Shown here: positions 34,201-45,540 of the stretch, piece after piece
How the letters are laid out: each line of letters starts with the position of its first letter
How positions within the stretch are numbered: position 1 is the first letter of the stretch
Notes under the pieces: generated by a model
Database searches by the model: none
What the model was told of the DNA's origin: nothing
The model's input: the letters and a program-made list of their open reading frames with translations, nothing else
Assembly: GCA_013396655.1 (NCBI GenBank)
Contig: WBMV01001023.1
Location: 164,842-228,841, forward strand
DNA length: 64,000 nt
From: Campylorhamphus procurvoides
Lineage: Eukaryota; Chordata; Aves; Passeriformes; Dendrocolaptidae
Direction of reading: 5' to 3'
Program-made: the position numbers and the translations under genes

Positions 34201-37200
34201 TAAGAGGGCTGCCACCTGCATGACCAATGATTACACCACTGAGGAAACCATGTGATCTTAAATATCCAACTTATTAACAACATTTCAGTGAAAGGAAGGC
34301 CATTACAAAGAAAAATGGATATTTGCAAGTCTAATAAAAGTTACATGTTAAAAATCATCCGTTATTGAAAGTTCAAACATAACTAAATATAAAAAACAAA
34401 GGCAAAATTAAATTGGAAAAGAAAAAAAAAACAGCATCAGAAAACCCCAAACCCTAAAAGCTATTTTCTAAATAGAAATATAAAGCAACTGAGAGAACCA
34501 CAGAGCCAAAGTTTTTGAAGGAAACAACTTGTGGAGTTGGTGAGGAATCTCTTTGCCAATTTGCCCTTCATAGTCCTAAGTCTAGATAAAGAAGGACACA
34601 AAACTATGAACAGATCGTGACGATACATAATAAGGAAGTCCTTTGCCAAAGCAGATCTTTAGCCCTGAAGAACGCCTTGAGCAGACCATAGTAAGCCATG
34701 AAATATTTTTGTTATAATGAATATCCTAGTATAATACAGGAGCTCATCTAATTAACAAAATAATTTAAAAAAACCCCAGTAATTGCATGAGGTCTTTGCT
34801 GTGATAAATAGTCGGGGGGGATTTTTTTGTTGGTTTCATTCTAGTCCAGTTTTCATTATAGCAGTCTCATATTTTACACAGAATGCTCTACTTTCATATA
34901 AATGATACCAAAGTTTCTATATCTTGTCAGATTATCATATCATTATTACAAGCTATTATAAGCAACTGTGCAGAACTTCTTACAAGCCGCTGAAAGTTTT
35001 ATACTTGGACAAAATTTGAGAATTGAAGTAACCACAGCAAATTAACCTTTACAGCATTCAGAAATAGCCACTTAAATATTAGCAGTTAAATCAACAGTTA
35101 AGTAGTTATTTCAGCCTGATTGTCTTTAAAAAAATGACAAAACTTCAAACTTTCTGGCCGCTGCAAACACTGCACCTCAATTCAAAACCACAGTACTTAC
35201 AAAGTCTAATTATACAGCACTTAAACTTAAGGTGTTATTTTAGTTTTAATAGAACCACAAAGTCTGTTACTCAGCATGACCCTTGGCACTTCTGTTCATG
35301 TTCATATATTGCTCATTTAGTAACTGGCATGAACATTGTCTAAACAAACTATGGGCAATAACTTTTGAGAGTGAGACTCAGTATGTCTACTAGTTCTGGA
35401 GAAAAGATAAGTGACTTATCATTCCTTTACAGCAGGAGTGAGGAAAAACCAAAATGCCTATTCAACAGATACTTGCAGACATCAGCCACACAAGTTCCAC
35501 ATGTTTGTGTATTGATATTTGTAGAGGATGATTTAAACTTCTATTCAGACAACCCTACTTGTCTCTCACTCTTCATTTTTGCCAGGAATTTTTTTCTGCA
35601 AGAATGCAACAGAACAGGAAAGTCTTTTCCCCCACACCCTCCGGACAAGTTGAAAGAATGGAATTATTTTACACTCCAAACCAATAGCGCTGTAAGAGTA
35701 AACATAGCAAAGGTGGCTACAGAAACAATAAACCATAAACAGGAATCCTGAGCAGCTGTCACAGTGCAAGTCAGTTCATGTTTGGTAGCACTACTGTAAC
35801 AGGCTTTTCCAGATTCTGCAATGCAATGTTACATTAATAAGCTGCACAGGGTTCTTTCAAACAAACCTCAACAGCAATAGAATGTACTGTAAATACAGAA
35901 CCTGGGAAGATTTTGTAAAACTACTAGTGAATAATTTTTTTTCTTCATGTTTGATACATGATGTATAAAAAAATCCCCAAAACAGAGCCCTAAGATGGTT
36001 ATGCATACCTTGTTTTGTGGAGGTTGTACTCACTAAACAGATCTCATGCACACCTCACACCTCACTAGTGCTGTACAGTAAGACTAAACGGCCAAGCTGC
36101 CAGGGTTGTAAATGAAGAAAAGCAACACCCGCCTGGCTGGCAAGTTTCTCCTGTAACTCTGGTTTCCTCTTTGATACTTGGACTTTGCCATCTATTTCAT
36201 GGGTGTGGAGCTTAATTGGTAAGCACCATTTCTTGTCTACAAGAGCCTAGCACACAAACTCATGCATGCCCTTGTAATTCGTTTATCATCTAGTTACAAG
36301 GGAAACAATTCCCTGCGTGTATTGACAAAACCAAGTGCCAATCCATTCTCCAACTATTTTGGGTGCTGTTTTGCCTAATGCTCCTAGTCCATCCAGCTGC
36401 ATTAGGAACAGCTATCAGAACAGTTTCCACCCTACAGTGGGCAGCTCATCAATGGCTTGGTTAATATTCTCTATGGTTCGAAAGTTACGCATGTAAAAGC
36501 AGATAATCCTTTATTACAACATTTCATTTCTCAATTGCAGTCAAAGGAACAGAATTAGTAGGGGAGGTACCAACTTTCACATAGGATATATGGCAAAATC
36601 TGAAACTTTTGTTATTTTTTTTTAGAAAATGATTTAAAATGAACTCCTACCATTCATTCCTTCATCTTTTTAAAAGGCCTCTTAGAATCCATTGGTCTTA
36701 GAGTGTCATGTTTTCCTTCAGCTGTCTCCTGGTTTTGGTAAAGAATGTCTGTCTGAGTTTAAACCTGGTTCTACAAGTGCATGCTCAGAGGTAGCTCGGA
36801 AGCCTAAGCAGATTCCCTGCCTTTACAAGCGCACAGTTGCTTGTTGCAGAGCTCTTTGGCCTCTTGCTCTCAATTTCACCAGTTCCAAACATCTTGTCAA
36901 AGATCCTCATGGTCTGTTTCAGGAGCCTGAACATAGACTAAAGAGGGTACTCTCAGCAGTCACACTCCCAAGTAGCAGATTTCCACAAGCCAGCCAGAAC
37001 ACCACAGACATTCCACATCCTCCTTCACACCTAATGTTCAATAAACATGGATTTCTTGCTCTAGCAAGAGCAGTACATGGATTCATATTGTTGGACATTC
37101 AACTGTAGTACTAGAAAGGGGGTGGGGAGGCTTTTAACAGAGATGAGCTCCCCAGTCATGTTCATCTGAAAGATACAATCACATTAGCACAACTTAAAAG

Positions 37201-39689
37201 GTATTGTCATAAAAAAGTGGGAAGAAGGGGCAAGAGAGCAGAGTAGATGTTTAAAGTAGTATTCTTCAAAGAGTGATGCTTACCAGATGAAGGCATGAAA
37301 CCTATGTTCTGTACACATCAGATACACATTGCTTCTTATGCATTCCATGATCCTTTCAGGAATTTTGGTTGGTTGGATTTTTCTTTGGTTTTGGGGGTTT
37401 TTTGTTGGTTTGTTTTTTTTTCCTAGAGAAAGATCCTAGTAGAAATGGAAAAACTTAAATGCTGAGTGCTACAGAGATTAATACAATACCCAAATTAGTA
37501 GATTTAATTTTGCTAGGATCTAAGGGAATTAACTGTATAAAACCTCTTACAGTGGCAAAAAACCTGAGTAAACGCCAAATAAAGTTTTTCTGACCGACAC
37601 TACACATTACAGCCTCAGAAGGAAGCTGCAGTCTCGTCTTAGAGCCATTCAGATCAGCTTTGTGATCCAGCTGCAGGCTAGGTCTGTGGAAAAAATGGGC
37701 AGCATTCAGTGAGATAAGTGATCTGACCTTACGCACCAAGCCATCACATGACTCTAGAATTAATGCAATTAAAGATGGGAACATGCAGTTAGGGACATGA
37801 GTCTGTTTGACCAAAGGACATTAGTTCTGCATTTGCTAGAAGCTGACTGTGAAGTCATACCCTCAATTATATGCACAGTGATCTGTAACAGTTGGAGACT
37901 GGGGAGAAGATTGCTGTAAGCAAGTTCTTCCAGACCAACACTGACAGAAGCCTATAAATGATATGTGGCAGTCACAGCGTTCTTCTGGACGAAGACATCT
38001 GCAGGGCACACCATTCTTTGTTCATTAACCATGTAACATGAAAACACGAGCTTCCTTGTCTGCTGCAAGTAAACTGTTTCATTCCATTATAGAATATTGT
38101 ACACTTTATAGTTGCTTTAAAAAAAAAAATAGTTCAGCCCTCCCGCAAACGGCAAGAAATTCTTATTTGTCAGCTTCTAATGCTTCCCTCTTCTAGGGAG
38201 GTCACTTTAGAAGAGAGTGATCCCAACATCAAAGTCCAGTGCATGCCACTCTAATGACGAGAAATCAAACTGCTAAATCATTTTCTATGTTCAGAACCTA
38301 CTTCAAATGAGGTACCATTTTTTCCCAGTAGCAGGCTGTGAGAAAGCAGTTCGTTTATGTTTTGTTAGGGCACCCCCTGAACTATATACAAAGTAGAAAG
38401 CAGGTAGAACAAAGAACAGTCATGCAAGGTTACACAAATAAAAACATGACACACCTGCAATTCCTACAAATTGTTGGCACATAAGTCTGCAGAATAAATA
38501 TGTTTCACATCTACTGACACAATGGTAAAATTCCATTACAGATCACCTCTATTCCCTGATTTCACATTTGGCATTGACAGTATATCAAATGCTCTGAATT
38601 GGATATATTTCAGAGTAAATCCACAGCCTCCTTTTAAGAGGACTGACTGAATTTGATACTGCATTGTATAAAGTCACAAGTAAAGAATATATGAATAATA
38701 GCATTACATTATTCAATATGACACTGGATTTTGGAAATTATTTCATAGTCCTTTACCCCACAAACTGGAAGGAAATCTTTGGTAGCTGTCTTCCACTTTG
38801 TCAGTATTATTCTGAATAAATTTCAGTTTTACACACTTCCCTGGTAATTGCAAAGCCATGCAGTGAAAGAGAGAAAGAATGTGCATCTTCTTTTTTGAAT
38901 TTGAGGAACTGAAAGGCAATAGCACTGAGGATTTCTGAATTTGAGAATTCTGAAAGGTGATGCCAAAGTATTGATCATTTGTCTTACTGGTATTATTAGG
39001 TACAACAAACTCACAAAGCTCACATACAATAAATAAAGAACTCTGTTTCATATTTTCTGTGCATAAATACAAATATTTATTTTACTTATTTTCAAGAGCA
39101 GAAATATTCAAATAATATAGTGATGAAAGACATGTGGAGGACCAAATATTCTGTAACACATTTTAATAAATTCAATTTCTCTTGAGTACTTTTATAAACA
39201 ACATTTCTCTTACTCCTCAACTAACACAGTTTATGGTGCAAGTCTGAGGGTTAGGACTGAGTGAAACAAGCCAGTTGTTACGGAGGCAAAATTCTGATCA
39301 AATCCTGAATTCACACTAACAATCAGTAAAATGGAATTTGTCCATTTAGGCAGTTATGCTTTTGTACACTGTTAAAGTTCACAATTTTCTTAAACAGAAA
39401 AACACCAAAGAAGGTAAATAATTGTAATTTCTTTGCTAACAAAAGTACACCATTACTGCTTAACATTTTATAAACACATCCCTAGTTTAGGCAATTTACC
39501 AGAGAGCAAATTTGTGAAACCTGTTGTACAGCTGAATATGCCTATCTCATCTTTCCTAAGTCAATTCACATCTGTCTCAGTTATAATTGCCGTATAAAAT
39601 TCAGAGACAGCTGTTTAACACTTACATTATCTATAATAATTTATGAGGGTCACTCATGATTCATGCTTGCAAGATAAGGGCAAACATTT
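31279..39689. other. Intergenic region upstream of OXCT1, no gene seen
   Basis: After about 200 bp of GC-rich promoter-side sequence the DNA returns to AT-rich composition. Two of the longest open frames (35365-35751 and 36692-37108, plus strand) lack splice signals, codon bias or recognisable homology. 37365-37422 is a (GTTT)n-like tract. Confidence 0.6.
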
Positions 39690-39790
39690 CACAGACTCAC
39701 AGAATCTCAGAATCACAAAATATGCTGAGTTGGAGGGGACCCACAAGGATAACGAGTCCAACCCTTATCCCTGCAAAGTACAGTATTACA
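39690..39790 (-). mobile_element. CR1 3' tail, minus strand
   Basis: CACAGAATCTCAGAATCACA, TGAGTTGGAGGGGACCCACA and GAGTCCAACCCTTATCCCTG are the reverse complement of a CR1 3' end. Confidence 0.85.
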
Positions 39791-40057
39791 ATTTCTCCCA
39801 GGTTCTACAGGACTTGAAGCATGCTATACTTATAAATTCAAACTAGCCAAATACATCTATGTTATTATCCATGATGTCTTCCTTGTTCGTGACAAATACA
39901 AAGTTTAACCACAGACTCTAAACCTGTTATGAATCTTCTAGATAGGGGGTAATGTCTCATATTCTTTCAGTCTTGATTGATCAGATCTGATCTATTTTTC
40001 CATCTCTGTAATTTCATTCAGTTTTTCCATTACTACCTACTTCCACCTCCAAACACG

Positions 40058-40132
40058 TGGGGGTTTTTTTGTTTGTTTGGGGGGGGTGTTTGTTTTTGTT
40101 GTTGGGGTTTTGTCTGATTGTTTGGTTTTTAA
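40058..40132 (+). repeat. G/T-only low-complexity tract
   Basis: A strand-biased run of GTTT, TTTG and G-tracts (including GGGGGGG) with almost no A or C. Similar shorter tracts lie at about 37365-37422, 43160-43215 and 55686-55728. Confidence 0.8.
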
Positions 40133-40264
40133 TGCATTAAGGATTAGTTTATAACCAAAGCAAGCAGTAAGTAATCCAGTGATCATCAGCAGGCTTAGTA
40201 ACCTCTGGTCAGAGGACTAATTTGCTCAGAGTAAAGCCTTTTTCTTTCAGCTTGCTTTCTAGAG

Positions 40265-40503
40265 ACAAAACAGCCAACAATCAGAAGGCGGGAGGCGACC
40301 CCTGAGCCACCTACACCGTCCTCATGGGGTGTGTGGGAGGCAGACGAGTGGAAGGAGCTGACCTGCTCCCTCTGGTGACCAGCGACAGGACATGAGGAAA
40401 TGGAATGAAGCTGCACCAGGGGAAGGTCAGGGTGGGCATTAGGGATCTGGACTCGCTGATCCTTACGGGTCCCTCCCAATCTGAGGTATTCTATGATTTT
40501 CTA
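40265..40503 (+). mobile_element. CR1 LINE fragment, plus strand, internally deleted
   Basis: Contains TGACCAGCGACAGGACATGA, GGGATCTGGACTCGCTGATC, GGGTCCCTCCCAATCTGAGG and the end TATTCTATGATTTTCT. The stretch between the ORF end and the UTR is shorter than in the other copies. Confidence 0.75.
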
Positions 40504-41610
40504 AGCATATACAGGTCACTTGAACCCACTAAAATTCCTCTCTTCACTACTTTCTCCAAGAGTTTGTATGAGTTCACTATCACCTATTTTAAATGCTGTA
40601 GTTCAAGAAAACTTGCAAAGCTTGCACAACCTAAAAGCTCTTGAAGCTGCTAATAATGATAAAAATTTATCAGTCACTGCTGCACAAATCTGCTTTCTTT
40701 AGATGATTCTGTATTTTTAGTTAAAGCTAAAAACATTTCACTAGTTAAATAATATAAAATATAGAGAGGAAGAACACCCTTGTGTTTTAAGTTCTATTTC
40801 CTTAACTTTCAATACAAATAACAGATGTCCCAGAACTACTAAAGCAGGTTAATTATGCATATCCTAGACATTACTTGTTCTAGTATGTTCAAAGTTTTCA
40901 AGTATTCAGAGATCTCAGGCTAGGCTGGTTTCACTTACATGTATCAGGGTAGTTAGCAACTGTTGACAGAATACCACAGGACAAAAATAATTCCAAAGTG
41001 TATCATTACAACAAGCCTCTTCTCTAGTAGCGTACATATTTACACATGCATACCAGAAGGTCAGGAAGAGGATATGGTTTGGAAGGAAAGAAGCATCAGA
41101 ATCTACTGCAGTAATCTACAGAATCTACTTTACATTCACACCAGATACACATATGCATATACACACACAGATACTTATATACAGACCCAAAATAACTGAA
41201 CAGTTGTGGCAATGGCTCTGAAGGACAAAATCACAACAGCCTTCCCTCTTCCATCAACCACCAGCACTGACACCTCACTTTTCCTATTGTTCTTCCACCA
41301 ATTTAGGAACAGAGTCTGTCTCTAAACAGCCAACACCTTACACCTTCCTGTGTTAGTAACAGTAGCCTTAAAACCAGGTAGCACAAGGCACTGAAAGATC
41401 ACAAATTCAGCATGAATCCCTTCGCCCAAGACTGTTTTACCACACCTGTAACTGTTCCCTAGAACACAGACTGAAACATTTTTTTTGCTTCAACATAATT
41501 TAAGTTGTGTCACTCAGAAAGAATGTTTCTTCTTAAACATGGAATACTTTCAGGAAAATAATGGAAGCAACTTTGTGTGAAGCTCTAAGAATTTGATTGT
41601 TAAGATTTCC
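40504..41610. other. Intergenic, no gene seen
   Basis: AT-rich unique sequence. A short (ATAC/ACAC)n microsatellite lies at about 41130-41190. Nothing else was recognised. Confidence 0.55.
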
Positions 41611-41615
41611 CAGCC

Positions 41616-42225
41616 TGTCATGGGTTTCTCTGATTAGTTTTCTGTTTTTGGGGGGTTTTTATAAGAGGAAGATTGGCTTCTGTTGGAAGCCTCTGGAAGT
41701 TTCTCTCCATCCTATAGAGCAGAACCAGTGAGGGCCAGCTCTGAGGAAAACTTCCTGCTTTTGAACCATTAAGTGACGCCCCTGCGTGAAAACTTATTTA
41801 AGAAGTTGTGGCACAGTGGGAAATTGGCAGCCATGGATTAACAACATCACAACGCAGACATCAAGGTCAGTGCAGGAGGAAAAGAGGAGAAGGAGGGGGA
41901 GGGATCCCACGGATCAGGGAGAGGACCTAAAACTATTACTCCCTGAATACGTGGTGATGACCATGGTGATTACGAGTTGTCCCCTCGAAGCCCATGGGAT
42001 CCATTGCGGTGCGAAGACCCCCCTGTTGCAGCAGGGGGAGGCATGAAAGAAGCTGTTACCTCGTGGAAGGCCCCCAAAATGGAGCGGAGGTCCTGCAAAG
42101 ATTTACAGGTGAGACCCACGGAGGGAGAGGCCCACGCTGAGCAAGAGGCCCCCAAGGTGGAGCAGAGTCTGGCAAAGATTTGCAGCTGAGACCCATGGAG
42201 GGAGAAGCCCACACCTAAGCAGGCA
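41616..42225 (+). mobile_element. Putative solo LTR of an endogenous retrovirus
   Basis: Begins TGTCATGGGT and ends CTAAGCAGGCA, so it has TG...CA termini. It is flanked by identical 5-bp CAGCC at 41611-41615 and 42226-42230, as a target-site duplication would be. A TATTTAAG box-like motif lies at about 41793. The 3' part carries a 78-bp tandem duplication. No retroviral gene or tRNA primer site is present. The boundary call rests on the terminal dinucleotides and one 5-bp match, so chance cannot be excluded. Confidence 0.5.
42069..42222 (+). repeat. 78-bp tandem duplication
   Basis: Two adjacent units starting at 42069 and 42147, each opening GGCCCCCAA..TGGAGC and sharing GCAAAGATTT, GAGACCCAYGGAGGGAGA and GCCCAC. 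The copies differ by scattered substitutions and a small indel. The repeat lies in the 3' end of the LTR-like element. Confidence 0.8.
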
Positions 42226-42230
42226 CAGCC

Positions 42231-44394
42231 AGCTTTTCATGAGAGATTATACCCATGGAATNTTATCCAGGGTCAAACCACCACATAGCCCTGAAAAGAA
42301 CAGTGAGAGGTAGCAAAGACCAAACTGGGCCACTCTCTTTCAAACACCTAGCAGGGAGTTCATTTGAACAGGTCCTTAGCAAAAGCAAAATAGAAGGCAA
42401 ACTGAAGTCACTGTTCCCTCAAACAATTAGACACCTTATCTTTCATCAGTCTTCAGACCAAAGCCCTTTGGAAGGTTGGGGAAAAGACTTGCGTAGCATC
42501 TCCACACTTTATAAAATTCAGTTTGGGGGGGGGTTAGTGCCAAAGGGAAATACAGCTTGAGGAAAGGATGCTCAAAGACCACCCCAGCCAGGAGAGCAGA
42601 GCTCCCTACCAGGGAGGGGTGAAGGATTGCCCACTGCAGCGAGGAGGGAGCACCCCTAAACCAGTTCAGCCCAGCCCCTCTTTCAGGCTCTGCAATCTCT
42701 TGGGTATTTGCCCAGAAGTCCTGCCACCTTTGTTCCTCACAACCCAGCTCCCAATAGGAGTATGGAGGGTATAATACAAGAAAAATGCCACTAGAGATGT
42801 CTTCTGCTCCCTCATAAATTTCATGGCACAATTACGTTTGGGGAAATTAAAAACCAAACAACTACAAGTCTTCCAAGAGAAATGTGCATCCACCCCTTCT
42901 TTAACATTTGTAGCACCTTCTATTTTGCCAGCTTGGTATTTACATACACTTCTTCCATCTCAGCCACTGATAAGGTCAAAGCAGATTTCACTGCATATTT
43001 AAAGATAGAGGAAATAAAAATTTCTGGAAAAAAAGCAGTCACTGCATATATATCTAGCTTTCAAAACAGATACAAGTAAAGTAAGCTGCAGCAGTGCCTG
43101 AGGCACAGGAAGAAAACGTACCACTTCCTTTATCAAATGAGTCAGCAGACAACCATTTGGTGTTTTATTTTGGTATGGGTTGCTTGGGGGTTTTTTAATT
43201 TTTTTTTTTTTTTACAGGAGACATCTTGAAAGCTGGAAGACATTCACTATTAAGGGCTGATGCACGTGCCCACTTGACTAGTTACAAAAAAAACCAACAC
43301 ATAAATCATAGCTGGCTATTGCAACAGAGAAGTAAGGGCGGACCAAGTAAGCGAATGATTTGAAGAAGGGGGCTTACAAATGTCGCAGACATTCTTCAGT
43401 CCCAAAGATGACAGCATGGAAGCGTTGTATTTCACTTAAGACCTGAAGCACCACCTCTTACACTCACAGGTATGATATGGTCAACTACCAGAATAATTTT
43501 GGTATTGGCTTTCCTCAGATGAAAAATTGTATCTGATTGTCGACTATGCAGGAATAAACAACGATACAAATCCAGTCAAAAACACTGATTTCTTCTATAA
43601 ATCAACACATTTTTGGAAGCAGGCAGTTTTGCCTTTTAGGTTTTCCTTTTTTTGTTGTATTTAACCTGTTTGGCAATTCTTTCATAAGACAAGACAGACA
43701 ATCACAAAAATATCTGTGCCTGCAAGTAGAAAGCTTTTCATGGTCTAAAGTACCCAGGTAAATGGCACTTTTTTTCTTAAGTACTTTAGTGGAACAGAGG
43801 CATTTAGAGGATGAACAGTGTATGACTTGAAAAGGGGAGAATGTCTTTAGTCAGTTATTTTTTTAAAATATTCAAGTTAACAAGATTGTGAATATTATAT
43901 GAGATTGTGACACATTACTTCAACAGACACAGAGGCAATAGCTTTTTCCAGGCAGGTAAAGAGATGGAGAAGGTTAGGGTAACAATATAGTGAAATCATT
44001 TTTATAACTAAACAAGATAAAACAGTGGGTGATGTGCTGTCAGGTAGCAGCAGTATTTTTAAAAAAAATAGAAGAAAAATTTACTGGTTTCCCATCATAC
44101 ATGGAGGCTACTTATCACCCCTGAAGTTCATGAAGAGTGCTATTTAAAGCTGGGCAAAAGCTGGAGCAAGTGTCTCATTCCTCTAATCAAAGGTATGTGG
44201 TCTCAGCATGATTTAACTGCACTTTCACAGCTGTACCTCCACATGTTAAGTAATTCAATACTAAAATGTAAGTTTAAAAAAAACCCTACATTTCTTGATA
44301 AGTAAGTGGTTTGATCCTTGCCGCCTTTGTTTCAGTTTGCTTGTGGGCAACAACTATTTTGAAGTGAGGCTGGAAAGCATCACTTGATGGGGGT
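42231..44394. other. Intergenic, no gene seen
   Basis: Contains a single ambiguous base at 42262, a G-run at about 42525 and a T-rich run at 43190-43215. 42560-42700 is locally GC-richer but shows no splice context or recognisable product. Confidence 0.55.
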
Positions 44395-45091
44395 AACACC
44401 CCCACCAAGTTTTTCCAGCGGAAAAGGATTTGGGGGTGTTGGTCATCAGCGGGCTGAAGAGGAGCCCAGCTGTGTGGCCCGGTGGCCAAGAAGGCCAGTG
44501 GCATCCTGGCCTGTGTCAGCAGCAGTGTGTCAGCCAGCAGGACCAAGGAAGGGATTCTCCCCCTCTATTTGGCACAGATGAAGCCACACCCCAAGTCCTG
44601 TGTCCAGTTCTGGGTCCCTCCATTCATGAAGGACATTGAGGTGCTGGAGCAGGTCCAGAGAAGGACAATGGAGCTGGTGAAGGGTCTGGAGCACAATTCC
44701 AGCAGGGAGAGGCTGAGGGAGCTGGGGGTGTTTGGCCTGGAGAGGAGGAGGCTGAGGAGACCCTACTGCTCTGTACATCCCCCTGGAAGGAGGTGTAGCC
44801 CGGTGGGGATTGGCCTCTCCCCCCAGGCAGTCAGACAAGAGGACAGCCTTAAGCTGTGCCAGGAGAGGTTTAGGTTGGACATTAGGAAGAATTTTTTCAT
44901 TGAGTGATTAGATACTGTGATGGGCTGCCCAGGGAGGAGGTGGTGTCACCATCCCTGCGTGTGTTTAAGGAACGGCTGGACATTGGCACCCAGTCCCATG
45001 GTCTAGCTGACGTGGTGGGGTTTGGTCATGGTTTGGGGTCGAAGATCCCAGAGGGTCTTTTCCAACCTGTAAGCTGACTCCATCAATTCTG
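44395..45091 (+). mobile_element. CR1 LINE fragment, plus strand, next to RIMOC1 promoter
   Basis: CR1 landmarks: GGATTTGGGGGTGTTGGTCA, GAGGCTGAGGGAGCTGGGGG, TTTGGCCTGGAGAGGAGGAG, GGTTGGACATTAGGAAGAAT and GAGGGTCTTTTCCAACCTGT. It ends about 350 bp before the first recognised RIMOC1 exon. Confidence 0.92.
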
Positions 45092-45099
45092 TCGGAGCA

Positions 45100-45438
45100 G
45101 GCCCACGGCAGGGACTGTCCATGGGGATCCCACACGGCCCACAGGCCCCACAGGGACCTGTTTGCAAAGCGCGTTTGACCGCCCCCCGACACCCGACCTG
45201 CGGCCCGGCCAGGGCTCTGCCCCCATCACCGGCCCTCCTGAGCTCTCCTGGCCTCCCCCCATTCCCCGTCTCTCCGTTCCCCATTCCAGGTCTGTCTCCC
45301 CCCATTCCCCATTCCCGGTCTGTCTCNNNTGCTGCCTTGGACACCGCAAGGATGGGTGAAGCCGTGTGGAGAGGGAGGGCGAGCAAGGCTCCTGCTGAGT
45401 GCCTTTCGGTGCTAAGGAGGCACTGTGTTCTTCCTTCA
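45100..45438 (+). promoter_or_regulatory. RIMOC1: RIMOC1 promoter / CpG-rich 5' region
   Basis: GC- and CpG-rich stretch directly upstream of RIMOC1 exon 2. It contains a degenerate CCCCATTCCC/GTCTGTCTC repeat at 45241-45326 that runs into an NNN gap (45327-45329). The first exon and transcription start are expected here but not seen. An ATG at 45352 in strong context (A at -3, G at +4) stays in frame into exon 2, but the upstream peptide does not resemble the family N-terminus and a good acceptor interrupts it. Confidence 0.6.
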
Positions 45439-45439
45439 G

Positions 45440-45540
45440 ATACTTTCCTGGCAAAAGGCTGTGCTGCGCTGGACAAGCTGAACGACCTCTGTGACGAAGG
45501 GAAGGAGCATCCCTCCACGCTATTCCAGCTCTACGCCCAG
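45440..45540 (+). CDS. RIMOC1: RIMOC1 exon 2
   Basis: Acceptor TTCCTTCAG, donor GTATTG. It encodes (D)TFLAKGCAALDKLNDLCDE and GKEHPSTLFQLYAQ; the first two bases complete a codon begun in the missing exon. Confidence 0.9.

Noticed and set aside
35365..35751. 128-codon plus-strand open frame in the OXCT1-RIMOC1 interval
   Set aside because: No recognisable domain, splice context, promoter or codon bias; AT-rich like its surroundings.
36692..37108. 138-codon plus-strand open frame
   Set aside because: The longest non-repeat intergenic frame, but no family resemblance and no regulatory or splice context; within chance for this much sequence.
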